Positions 1 through 7,931 of a DNA stretch of 64,000 nt are shown piece by piece (positions within the stretch are counted from its first letter, which is position 1; the number at the start of each line of letters is the position of its first letter). The position numbers and the translations under genes were made by a program. The notes under the pieces were generated by a model. The model was not told the DNA's origin, did no database searches, and saw nothing but the letters and a program-made list of their open reading frames with translations. Source of the stretch: Kocuria massiliensis (GTDB lineage: Bacteria; Actinomycetota; Actinomycetes; Actinomycetales; Micrococcaceae); assembly GCF_900169715.1 (NCBI RefSeq), contig NZ_LT835160.1, positions 372,001 through 436,000 of the forward strand, read 5' to 3'.

Positions 1-311
1 ACGAGCGCGACCGCCGCAATCACCACCCACGGATTCGCGTGAGCGTGCGAGAGCCCGAGGCCCACCAAGAGACAGCCCAAAAGGATTGCCCCGGCCATGC
101 ACTGATGCCGGAACCTATCGATGAAGGTCTCCTGGCGTGCATACAGCGAGGTAAAGGCCCCGAATGAGGCAAAGATGGCCAGGTCGACTCGGCCGAGGAG
201 TACGACGGTTGTCAAAGGGACGGCGACGCTGACCGCAATTCGTGTCGCCGGAATGTGGTCGGCTTTCGACGGGGCGAAGGACACGATGTTGCGGAAATGA
301 CCGTCTGTCAC
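1..311 (-). CDS. FUSC-family membrane protein, N-terminal part (runs off the window)
   Basis: Reading the reverse strand from a GTG at 311 gives an open frame to the window edge. After a short cytoplasmic start (HFRNIVSFAPSKADHIPATR) come two hydrophobic stretches separated by a basic loop (SLYARQETFIDRFRHQ). This pattern of a membrane helix, then DLAIFASFGAFTSLYAR, then a charged loop is typical of FUSC/aromatic-acid-exporter proteins. An AAGGAG lies 12 bases upstream of the GTG. An in-frame TAG further upstream limits the start. Substrate unknown; the family exports aromatic acids or is uncharacterised. The family assignment is from memory of its N-terminus only. Confidence 0.6.
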   Translation of the reverse strand, partial: MTDGHFRNIVSFAPSKADHIPATRIAVSVAVPLTTVVLLGRVDLAIFASFGAFTSLYARQETFIDRFRHQCMAGAILLGCLLVGLGLSHAHANPWVVIAAVAL

Positions 312-564
312 TGTGACGAGTGGCTCCTTGAACTTGCGGCTCGGGGATCGGATAGAAGGAGTGGTCGCCGGAATCAGATCACCGGGATTGCCCTACGGCC
401 AGAGAAATACACTGGGATGGACGAGGTTCTGACCATTCAGGTCTCAAGCCTCGAGGGGCCGTCACAACTATTGGGTTCCCGGCAGGTGGCGAAAAAACCA
501 CGCCTTGCTTAATAGTAAGCCTACTCCCCGTCAGGGAGCGGCAGACCCTTGTATTTTGGAACAT

Positions 565-3096
565 ATGACCGAGCACACCCGCCTTCACGATGACCCGCTC
601 GAGCTGTGGCGATCTCTCGCGCAGCTGAGCCCCCGGGTCTTGCCGCACCCGCGGCCGGCGGAACGCTCCCTCACCATCAAGGATTATCTGCCTGGGCACG
701 CCCTCCCGTGGGAGCCCTCGTCGGGGCACGTGAGTTACGACCGCACTCGGTCCTGGCAACATGTGGTCTACGCCGGTCTCGTGCCTTATGGCACCCTCGT
801 TGCCCACGCGAATTTGGCCCCGCCCGAAACCGCGCCGGGCTTGCTGACCGCGCTCTTCGCCGTGCGCCTCGAGGAAAGCGGCAGACTCCTCCCCGAGAGC
901 CTCGAGGTGTCCCGGGCGGCGTGGGCCGTGGCGCATTTGTCGTCGTCGATATCCGCGACATACCGCGAGTCAGCGACCCTGTGGCGCCAACGCATCCTGG
1001 ATTTGTTCCGGGACCGCCGCGTCGTCATGAAGGGTGTGCGGTACCCGCGCCTTCCGGGGGACGTGGAACAGGATCATCAGCTCAATCACGACGATGTAGC
1101 CGCGGCCGTGAAGGTCACCAACGAGCTCTTTGGACTCACCGAGTTGACGATGACGGTTTCTCGCCCCATGCCGACGAGAATCGTGAGCACGCTCGCTACT
1201 CGCACCCTTCACGTAGGCGACAGCTCGCTGTTGAATCACCCAGCGGCCGAGGACCTCGATCTGGCCACCGAAACCACGCGATATCGCCAGTCCGCCGCGG
1301 GCCTGCTGGGTATCGACGCCGCAGAAACCTTCGAGGATGTCGTGGAGTCGCGGGAAGCTCTGTACTACGCGTTGGCCCCGCAGATGCTTCCGGAGGGGGT
1401 CTCCCGACCCGAACGCTCCTCGGTGGCGACTCAATTTGCCGTCAATGCCGCGCTCAATGATCTTTCTCGCCAGGAAGGCCTGTGGTGTTGTCCGGCCCAG
1501 ACGGCGGCGGGGATGCCCGACCCACGGTGGGTCGACGACATGGTGTCGGGCCTCGTCACGCGCCGTGCCGAGGCGTTGGCCTCGATTCCGGATCCTGCCG
1601 AGATTTTCGACCCCGAGCCCACGGAGTGGTCGGCGGCCCGAGAGATTCATCTTCCGCACCCCGACCTGGAAAATTTCGAGGTCATCCGCTCCGCTCCCCT
1701 GCGTTCCGGAGCCGCCGTTCCGCAAGGGCGAGCCGCCGTCGTGCGGTTGCTCCCCGGGATGGAAGAGCTTGAACCGTATCGTGGGCTCCCTGCGGCTCAG
1801 CCCATCGATGCCGTCGATGCTATCGATGGCGTGCTGAACCGGTTGGGCCACGCTCGAGTCTCGATGACGGCCGAAGATTATGACCGGTGGGACGAAACCG
1901 CCGAATCGGTCCACGAGAGCCTCGCGACCGTCCGTCGACTCGTGGCCGAACGCCAGAGATATCACGAAGCCGTACCCATGTTGTTGCGCACCGAAGGCGT
2001 GATTTCTGATCTGGCGGAGGCATTGGCCGAGTCGGCGGCTGGCATTTCCGACAAAGAACGTGAACTGAAGGAGCTCTCCCAAGCGAACGATCGCGCGCGG
2101 AAGTGCTCCAAGGAATGGAGCGACCGTATTGCCGCTCACCTGCGGGACGAACCGCCCATGCTGTGGCGACTCGCGACCTTCGGACGGGCGCGCACGCCGT
2201 GGCATCTGCGCCTCACCCAGCTCCGCCGGGAGCAGAGCGAAGCGCAAGCCGAAGAGCAGGGCTCTCAGTCCGCCGTCGACCGTGTACACCGCGACCTTCG
2301 GCAGCTCCGAGAGGCCCACGAAGGGTTGCGGGACGATCTTGAAGAAAACCAAAAGACGGTTGCCTCTTTGCGCGAAGAGCTGGCTGCTTATCCTCATGCG
2401 CAAGACGCCATGGATGGCGATTGGTTGGCGGGCGATTGGAATGACCAAGCCTTCGCCCCGTGGCTCGACGACGAGCTTCAGGCCGCGCGGTACACCGCGT
2501 ACCAGGCGGCTCTTCGAATGCACTCGATGGCCATCCACGGGTTGCCTGCGGAATTTCGGGAAGGCCTCCTCGCGGCTCGAGACCTCTTGTGTGGCCACCC
2601 GAGCCGCAATCCTGACGCCGTGCGAGCCGCTTGGGAAATCCTGGGTATGGTTTTCCCCCAGGTGATGATCCACGCGGAGTTGCTCCCAGGAATTTGCCGA
2701 AGCCTGGGCGAGACTCGTGTGGGCTGGATCGTGTATTCCGACGCAGAACGCATCCGCGGCGGGGTGGCGTACGCCGGCCTGCTGCATTCGACTCGCGGGG
2801 TCCTCTACCCCCGCTCGGATGGCCCCGAGACTTCTGCGTTGGCCGTCCGAGGGGACGACGACGTCGTGCGGCCGGAGGACGACCCCGTCCAGCGTTTCGA
2901 TGCCCCCTATCTTTTGCCGCCCACCCCGGTTCAGGAAGCCTTGGCGGCGGCGACTTCGTGTTCGTTGCGGTGGACTCCGGATCGTACGACGGCCTACGGA
3001 CTGGCCTTGGCGGCCTCGAAATACACTCCGCCTCCGAAGCTTCCCGAAGAGTCCGACCGCGACACCCTCGACCCATTGCCACCTTTGTCGCCCTGA
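565..3096 (+). CDS. Degenerate SF1-helicase-like protein without a P-loop
   Basis: An 843-residue soluble protein. Segments follow the order of large actinobacterial superfamily 1 helicases: QFAVN (just before the usual P-loop), then at residues about 309-317 PAQTAAGMP where the family has GPPGTGKTT, then a helical segment rich in RRAEAL, a charged coiled coil (about 450-620), APWLDDELQAARYTAYQAALRMHSM, and finally GWIVYSDAERI (Asp 726) where the family has a DEAGQ Walker B. The second RecA-like domain is absent. I therefore read it as a helicase paralogue that has lost ATP binding. Function unknown. The frame is also open from a TTG at 505; the ATG at 565 has no clear ribosome site. It precedes a membrane-protein gene by 79 bases and may share its operon. 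Confidence 0.6.
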   Translation: MTEHTRLHDDPLELWRSLAQLSPRVLPHPRPAERSLTIKDYLPGHALPWEPSSGHVSYDRTRSWQHVVYAGLVPYGTLVAHANLAPPETAPGLLTALFAVRLEESGRLLPESLEVSRAAWAVAHLSSSISATYRESATLWRQRILDLFRDRRVVMKGVRYPRLPGDVEQDHQLNHDDVAAAVKVTNELFGLTELTMTVSRPMPTRIVSTLATRTLHVGDSSLLNHPAAEDLDLATETTRYRQSAAGLLGIDAAETFEDVVESREALYYALAPQMLPEGVSRPERSSVATQFAVNAALNDLSRQEGLWCCPAQTAAGMPDPRWVDDMVSGLVTRRAEALASIPDPAEIFDPEPTEWSAAREIHLPHPDLENFEVIRSAPLRSGAAVPQGRAAVVRLLPGMEELEPYRGLPAAQPIDAVDAIDGVLNRLGHARVSMTAEDYDRWDETAESVHESLATVRRLVAERQRYHEAVPMLLRTEGVISDLAEALAESAAGISDKERELKELSQANDRARKCSKEWSDRIAAHLRDEPPMLWRLATFGRARTPWHLRLTQLRREQSEAQAEEQGSQSAVDRVHRDLRQLREAHEGLRDDLEENQKTVASLREELAAYPHAQDAMDGDWLAGDWNDQAFAPWLDDELQAARYTAYQAALRMHSMAIHGLPAEFREGLLAARDLLCGHPSRNPDAVRAAWEILGMVFPQVMIHAELLPGICRSLGETRVGWIVYSDAERIRGGVAYAGLLHSTRGVLYPRSDGPETSALAVRGDDDVVRPEDDPVQRFDAPYLLPPTPVQEALAAATSCSLRWTPDRTTAYGLALAASKYTPPPKLPEESDRDTLDPLPPLSP

Positions 3097-3175
3097 CCAG
3101 CGAAGACGTCGGTAAAATCGGTCTGACGCGGAGCCCGCCGCGCCTCGCCCGCCGAGCCACTCGCGAAGGAGCCAC

Positions 3176-4150
3176 ATGGACAGTACCGGTCAGCCGTACC
3201 TCCGTGCACTCACCGAAGGAGAACCGGGTCCGTGGCGCTCGGCGCTCGGCCAAACCCCTTTGTACTGGGCCGGTCTTCTCGTGATTTGGACCGTCGGCAT
3301 TCTCGGCCGTTTTTCTGGCGCGCAGTCGGTCTCGGCGGCTGGCCTCCACGCCGTCGCCCCGACCATCACGTTCATCACGTGGTTAATCTTGCTGGTCTAC
3401 ACCGGGTTCCTCATCCTGACCGCGATCCGTCCGAGCCTCGCTGAGCCTCCACGGCCCGGGTTGACCCGGCGCGTGCTCCGCGCGATCGCGCCATCGTCGA
3501 TTGCCGTCTTTTTTCTGGCGCTGATTCAAGCGGGCCTCGTCCTGATCGCTGCCGTCCACCGCGGCCCGAGCACCGGCATGGAGCCCTTGTGGAAGACCAC
3601 ACTGTTCTATGCCTTGGAATCGGCCGTGGGTGTGGCGACCTTCTGCACAGTGTTCGCGTTCCTCGCGGTCGCTTTCCGGAGGGTTCGTAGCTGGTGGCGC
3701 TACAGCCTATTCGTATGGATCGCCTTCGCGGTCGTCGATCGCATCCAGCGGTATGCCAGCTTCGTGCCGTTTCCGTGGTCGGACGCCGCAGAATTTCATT
3801 CCGGATTGGATTTCGGTCACGCCTCGGTTGGCAACGTGTACATCAATGCGTTCCCAGGAAATGTTTCCCCATCCGGAAGCGGAGTCAGTGATGGGGCGCC
3901 GCCATTTGCAAACATCGAACTCAGCAATATCTGGATCAATTTGTGGATTACCGCGCTGTGCAGCCTCATGCTGATCACCGCTGTTGCCGTTTCTGCCGCG
4001 CGGACCCGCGAACGACGCCGTCGTAACGGGGAAGTCCCTCAGCCTCGGGGCCACGCATATTCGGGCACGTCAGGTGAGGATTTCGAGGAGCCGCTGATCC
4101 CCTGGGACCGGGTCGACGAACCGCGCAACTCCCGTAGACTTGGGCCGTGA
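3176..4150 (+). CDS. Polytopic membrane protein, unknown function
   Basis: A 324-residue protein with about five or six hydrophobic helices (roughly residues 30-50, 65-85, 100-125, 145-170, 180-195 and 260-280). A polar, Gly/Ser-rich segment of about 55 residues sits before the last helix and a charged C-terminal tail carries a run RERRRR. AAGGAG lies 5 bases before the ATG, so the start is well supported. The next gene, cardiolipin synthase, overlaps its end by 4 bases, so the two are probably co-translated. That suggests a membrane or envelope role, but no family was recognised. Confidence 0.75.
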   Translation: MDSTGQPYLRALTEGEPGPWRSALGQTPLYWAGLLVIWTVGILGRFSGAQSVSAAGLHAVAPTITFITWLILLVYTGFLILTAIRPSLAEPPRPGLTRRVLRAIAPSSIAVFFLALIQAGLVLIAAVHRGPSTGMEPLWKTTLFYALESAVGVATFCTVFAFLAVAFRRVRSWWRYSLFVWIAFAVVDRIQRYASFVPFPWSDAAEFHSGLDFGHASVGNVYINAFPGNVSPSGSGVSDGAPPFANIELSNIWINLWITALCSLMLITAVAVSAARTRERRRRNGEVPQPRGHAYSGTSGEDFEEPLIPWDRVDEPRNSRRLGP

Positions 4151-5622
4151 ATTATTCGCTTCTGCCAATTCCCGGAGTCCCTGCATGGGTAGATACCACG
4201 CTCGTGGTCATCGACATGTTGATCCGCGTGGTTGCCCTGTGCTGGATTCCGTATAACCGGAAACCTTCCGTGGCCCTGGGATGGCTTATGGCGATTTTCT
4301 TGATTCCGTACGTCGGGATCATTGCTTTTCTCGTGATCGGTTCCACGTATCTTCCTCGCGGCCGACGCGAACGGCAGACTCATATGAATGAGCTCATTCG
4401 GGAACAGCTCGGCGACCAGCCCGTCCTCGGCAATTGCGAACATCTCCGGGAGATGGATATTGCCGCCGCCAAGCTCAATTACAAGCTTGGCTCTCTCCCC
4501 ATGACGGGCGGAAACCAGCTGCGTTTTCTCCGGGATAATCACGAGGCTATGCGCGTGATGGCCGAGGCCGTGGACCAGGCCAAAGAATATGTGCATTTCG
4601 AGTTCTATATCGTGGCCTACGACGAATCCAGCGCTCCCCTGCTCGATGCGCTTTTCCGTGCTCATCGACGCGGAGTGAAGGTGCATATTCTGGTCGATCA
4701 GCTTGGTTCAGCTGGTTATCCGGGGTACAGCAATCTGGTGAAATTGCTGGACGCCTCTGGTGTCTCGTGGCGTCGTTCGTTGCCCATTCGTCCGTGGCGC
4801 GGTGAGTATCAGCGCCCCGATCTGCGCAACCACCGCAAAATCCTGGTGATCGACGGCGACCTTGGTTTCTCCGGATCCCAAAACATCATCGACCGTTCGT
4901 ACAATAAGCGCGCGAACCTCAAGAAAAAGCTCGCGTGGAAAGACCTGATGATGCGCGTCGAAGGTCCTCTGGTGGATGAGCTCAACGCGCTCTTTATTTC
5001 GGATTGGTATTCGGAAACCGGAGACCTCCTGCTGGACGAGGTCGACCAAGACCTTCCTGCGGTCGACTCCGGCATCATGGGCCAGGTGGTCCCCTCCGGG
5101 CCCGGTTTCGAGACAGAAAATAACCTTCGCCTTATTAATCACCTGATTTATAACGCCGAACGGCGCATCGTGATTTGTAGCCCGTATTTCATTCCGGACG
5201 ACTCGCTCAAAATGGCCCTGACCACCGCCGCACAGTCCGGGATCGAGATCCACCTGATTGTGTGCGAAAAGGGCGATCAGTTCTTTCCGCACTACGGCCA
5301 ACGTTCCTACTACGAAGGCCTACTCACCAACGGCATTTCGATCCATTTGTATCCCGCGCCCACGGTATTGCATTCCAAGTTCATGCTGATTGACGACGAC
5401 GTCGCCTTCATCGGCTCGTCCAATATGGATCAGCGGTCCTTTGCCTTGAACCTAGAAGTCTCCATGTTGTTCTTGGACAAGGGGGTCGCCTCTGAACTTG
5501 AGGAGGTGGCCAAGGAGTACCTCGACACATGCTTTGAGGTCGACTACGACAGCTGGCGCGAACGCCCGTTGCACACCAAGGCCTTGGAAAACGTGTGTCG
5601 GCTGACCTCGGGATTGCTCTAG
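4147..5622 (+). CDS. cls: Cardiolipin synthase (phospholipase D superfamily)
   Basis: This 491-residue enzyme joins two phosphatidylglycerol molecules (bacterial Cls) at the membrane. It has two N-terminal transmembrane helices (about residues 10-30 and 38-62) and two HKD motifs: HRKILVID at residue 229 and HSKFMLID at residue 409, each followed by GSQN/GSSN. Length and domain order are those of ordinary bacterial Cls. It starts with GTG inside the last codons of the preceding membrane-protein gene (GTGA overlap), so translation is probably coupled. Confidence 0.95.
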   Translation: MNYSLLPIPGVPAWVDTTLVVIDMLIRVVALCWIPYNRKPSVALGWLMAIFLIPYVGIIAFLVIGSTYLPRGRRERQTHMNELIREQLGDQPVLGNCEHLREMDIAAAKLNYKLGSLPMTGGNQLRFLRDNHEAMRVMAEAVDQAKEYVHFEFYIVAYDESSAPLLDALFRAHRRGVKVHILVDQLGSAGYPGYSNLVKLLDASGVSWRRSLPIRPWRGEYQRPDLRNHRKILVIDGDLGFSGSQNIIDRSYNKRANLKKKLAWKDLMMRVEGPLVDELNALFISDWYSETGDLLLDEVDQDLPAVDSGIMGQVVPSGPGFETENNLRLINHLIYNAERRIVICSPYFIPDDSLKMALTTAAQSGIEIHLIVCEKGDQFFPHYGQRSYYEGLLTNGISIHLYPAPTVLHSKFMLIDDDVAFIGSSNMDQRSFALNLEVSMLFLDKGVASELEEVAKEYLDTCFEVDYDSWRERPLHTKALENVCRLTSGLL

Positions 5623-5660
5623 CACTCACGTCGACGCGGGCTTCTCGCCCTCAGCCGGCG

Positions 5661-6362
5661 CTAGTCCAGTTGGTGGTGCCGCCAGGCGGAGGCCGCCGAC
5701 TCCAACTCCTCAGCCGTGGTGATGAGTTTCCGAGCGGCCCGCGTAAGTTTCATTCCTGCCCAAGTGGACCCGGGGGTCGTGGTGAATTCGCCAGCGCGAC
5801 GTCGCCCCTCGTCCCCCTCGAATTGGGCGTCGTCGTCGGCTCGATCCGCGGCCACGGCTTGGCCGAGCGCAACCACTCGGCAGAACGCCGCGAAACGCTC
5901 CAACGCGACGTCGAATTCGCCGGTGTAAGCGCCGGTCAAGATCTGGTCGATGGTTCGGCACAGCTCGTCGGCCTCGGGAGGTTCCGCGACGCCGGCAACA
6001 ACCCGGGAAACTTGCGCGTTGTCCTGACCCAGGTGGTAATACCTACTGATGAGGTCGGGGTTCCGACGCACGGTGTCTCGAAGTGCGTAGATCCGCCACA
6101 AGACACCCGGCAATGAAACTCCCGGGGCCTCCGCCCACATCTCGGCGATGGCGTCGAGGCCGTAGTGATCGGTGAAGTCGACCAGGCGCTCGGTGACTCC
6201 AGGATCGTTGTTGGCGCGCCCTTGAGAAAGCAGAGCCCAAGCCGAGGTGTGAGCCGCTTGCGATATGACTTCGGGGTCCACACCGCCGTCGAGCTGTTCG
6301 AACATGGCCGGGGAAAACTTCACGGGACTATGGTGGCGTGCTGACTGATTCGATCCGGACAT
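5661..6362 (-). CDS. Conserved actinobacterial protein, unknown function
   Basis: A 233-residue protein without signal peptide or membrane helix. The middle (about residues 60-160) is helical with motifs such as GLDAIAEMWAEAPGVSLPGVLWRIYALRD and a region GAYTGEFDVALERFAAFCRV; the C-terminus is acidic and then helical. I recall similar small proteins in many Micrococcales genomes, sometimes mislabelled as RNA polymerase subunits, but no activity is established. It is convergent with cls (38 bases between stops) and transcribed alone. Confidence 0.7.
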   Translation of the reverse strand: MSGSNQSARHHSPVKFSPAMFEQLDGGVDPEVISQAAHTSAWALLSQGRANNDPGVTERLVDFTDHYGLDAIAEMWAEAPGVSLPGVLWRIYALRDTVRRNPDLISRYYHLGQDNAQVSRVVAGVAEPPEADELCRTIDQILTGAYTGEFDVALERFAAFCRVVALGQAVAADRADDDAQFEGDEGRRRAGEFTTTPGSTWAGMKLTRAARKLITTAEELESAASAWRHHQLD

Positions 6363-6569
6363 GCGCCCAGTCTAGGTCTCCAAGGACGGTGTACACCGCC
6401 CCCGAGCCCCGGAGTTCGCCACACGGAAACCCCCACCGCGCAGCGTCCGATTGACTTCGAACATGAGTCCAGTCACGAGCAGGTCTTCAGGTTTCTGCCG
6501 ACCCCCAGTCATGTTGTAAGCTAGACGAGCTTGAGCCTCGCGCGAGTTGACAGCGCATGGACCAGGCGG

Positions 6570-6642
6570 GCGCCTTTAGCTCAGTTGGTAGAGCATCGGA
6601 CTTTTAATCCGTGGGTCGTGGGTTCGAGCCCCACAGGGCGCA
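6570..6642 (+). tRNA. tRNA-Lys (anticodon TTT)
   Basis: The 73-base gene folds as a cloverleaf. The acceptor strands GCGCCTT and AGGGCGC pair, with one G-T at the sixth position. The D arm is GCTCAGTTGGTAGAGC. The anticodon loop CTTTTAA gives anticodon TTT, and the T arm is GTGGG-TTCGAGC-CCCAC, with discriminator base A. CCA is not fully encoded (CCG follows). The 3' part from 6607 lies in a 42-bp direct repeat found again at 11258, so this tRNA is the apparent integration site of the arsenic island to its right. Confidence 0.95.
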
Positions 6643-6648
6643 CCGTGT
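6607..6648 (+). repeat. Left copy of 42-bp direct repeat (putative attL) in tRNA-Lys 3' end
   Basis: These 42 bases, from the anticodon stem of tRNA-Lys to six bases past its end, are identical to 11258-11299. Similarity continues with few mismatches through the following terminator hairpin. Direct repeats of a tRNA 3' end are the usual footprint of site-specific integration by a tyrosine recombinase. No integrase gene remains between the copies. Confidence 0.85.
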
Positions 6649-6654
6649 TCGGGG

Positions 6655-6688
6655 ACCCCGTTCCAGTTTCGGCTGGGGCGGGGTTTTT
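6655..6688 (+). terminator. Rho-independent terminator after tRNA-Lys
   Basis: ACCCCGTTCCAG and CTGGGGCGGGGT form a 12-bp stem with two G-T pairs and a six-base loop, followed by a run of T. A nearly identical hairpin follows the right repeat copy at 11306. Confidence 0.85.
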
Positions 6689-6950
6689 CGCGTGTTGCGG
6701 CAACACGATTGGGCCCGTGCCAACCGTTCCGAGTAGATCGGCCATTGTTATTCCGAGATACCCGACGATGACGGCCGAGTCATGGATGACAAGCGCTGCC
6801 TTGCCACGCAACCGGTAGGAGACGTTCGACTGACGAACGCCCCGCCGAGCCATCCAAGCTTTCACCTCATCACGAACGGCAAGCTCAATCTTCGATATCC
6901 CATCCAGGCTGCACCTCATCACAGATCCTTTCTATTCGGCGTGAAGGCGG

Positions 6951-7433
6951 TCACCGTGGCTGGGTTGCCCCAGCCGGAGGAAGATAGTCCGGGCCTACAC
7001 GGTGGATTGGACGTGGCAGAACCAGGCCCAGTGCAGACTGGGTGTACCGGTACAGCAGGATTGACAGGCCAGCCCAGATAAGGACGGTCACGGAGCCGGG
7101 ACCGAAGTAAACGTGGAAGAGAACTCGTTCTATTAACAGAAGAGGGACAAGGCTCTTCCGAGAGATGTTCACCGCTCGAAGAAGAATAGGGATAACAGTG
7201 TTGATCAGTTCTTCGCTCACTCCTGCCAGGACCGAGTGAGTTATGGCATCGATGACGGTGGCCAACGAGTCGCCGGAGCCTTGGAGGAATGAATAGTGTT
7301 GACCAAACCAACTGTTATCAATAGGCACTGACCATGAGAAGAACATGAGTGCCAGGGTGTAGATCATTGCGACCCACCCTCCACGGAGGACCGGGACTGG
7401 CGGTGCGAACTCGGGCGAATATGCACGATTCAC
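6951..7433 (-). CDS. CPBP-type intramembrane protease, short
   Basis: A 160-residue membrane protein with four hydrophobic segments. It carries GVSEELI (paired glutamates, about residues 71-75) and RVLFHVYFG (histidine), the arrangement of catalytic residues in CPBP/CAAX-type prenyl-protease-like membrane enzymes. It is shorter than most members (200-300 residues), the Arg that often follows EE is replaced, and the GTG start has no visible ribosome site. It may therefore be N-terminally truncated. It lies inside the tRNA-Lys island, near the element edge. Family members have been linked to bacteriocin immunity; its role here is unknown. Confidence 0.6.
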   Translation of the reverse strand: MNRAYSPEFAPPVPVLRGGWVAMIYTLALMFFSWSVPIDNSWFGQHYSFLQGSGDSLATVIDAITHSVLAGVSEELINTVIPILLRAVNISRKSLVPLLLIERVLFHVYFGPGSVTVLIWAGLSILLYRYTQSALGLVLPRPIHRVGPDYLPPAGATQPR

Positions 7434-7524
7434 GGTCTAAGTCTCGGGTCGCAGCGCATGAGCACCTCATCGGCGTCAAGTCACTGTGACCCTGGCGGCC
7501 CGTCAGGCCAGCCAGCCGTCACAC

Positions 7525-7857
7525 TCACTCCGAGCGCCCGATGATACTGATTGCCTCAGATGCCGCGCCCTCGACTGCTCTGTAATGAACCCAGGTTCCT
7601 TTACGTGTAGCCGTGACTAGACCTGCTTCCCTGAGCTTGCGCAGATGGTGAGAGACCGTAGCTTGGGAAACCGCCAGATCCGGCAAGTCACAGACACAGA
7701 CCTCATCGGGTTCCGCTCGTCGAATCGCCAGATACAAGCGCAACCGCAACGGATCCGACAGCGCCTTGAAAATCTCCGCAGCCTCTCGAACACGATCCTC
7801 CGACGCAATGAGGCTAGAGGACCTGACGGGGACCGAAGGAGCTGCTGGAATGGACAT
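7525..7857 (-). CDS. arsR: ArsR/SmtB arsenite-responsive repressor
   Basis: About 110 residues with the winged-helix fold of ArsR repressors: KALSDPLRLRLYLAIRR, then EVCVCDLPDLAVSQATVSHHLRKLREAGLV. The CVCDL cysteine pair is the classical As(III) site in the recognition helix region. Upstream ATG/TTG codons in frame (to 7896) would add 13 residues; the ATG at 7857 has AAGAGA just before it. The gene diverges from arsO, so one control region serves both directions; the protein is expected to repress the ars operon until As(III) binds. Confidence 0.9.
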   Translation of the reverse strand: MSIPAAPSVPVRSSSLIASEDRVREAAEIFKALSDPLRLRLYLAIRRAEPDEVCVCDLPDLAVSQATVSHHLRKLREAGLVTATRKGTWVHYRAVEGAASEAISIIGRSE

Positions 7858-7867
7858 GTCTCTTATT

Positions 7868-7897
7868 TTGACAAGCATCGAATCAGGACGCAACAAT
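7868..7897 (+). promoter_or_regulatory. Putative ars operon promoter
   Basis: TTGACA at 7868-7873 is followed after 18 bases by AACAAT at 7892-7897, directed toward the flavoprotein-ACR3-ArsC operon. It overlaps the arsR leader, where ArsR would be expected to bind. Confidence 0.5.
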
Positions 7898-7931
7898 CTA
7901 TTTAGACAAACACCGAAATAGGAGGCGTTGC

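Larger units (their letters stand above)
6581..6922 (-). pseudogene. HTH-protein gene cut at the island edge
   Basis: The first 75-80 residues (from a GTG at 6922 or ATG at 6919, preceded by GAAAGGA) read as a small helix-turn-helix protein: ELAVRDEVKAWMARRG, then a recognition region RQSNVSYRLRGKAAL, then DSAVIVGYLGITMADLL. This resembles Cro/C1-type repressors. The rest of the frame runs antisense through the terminator and tRNA-Lys (the well-known artefact GLEPTTHG) and is not real protein. I infer a phage- or element-type regulator whose 3' end was lost at the integration junction. Confidence 0.45.

Noticed and set aside
970-3177. Long minus-strand frame of 735 codons opposite the helicase-like gene
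   Set aside because: It is a GC-rich shadow: low-complexity Arg/Gly/Pro content, no domain, and the plus strand has recognisable protein motifs.
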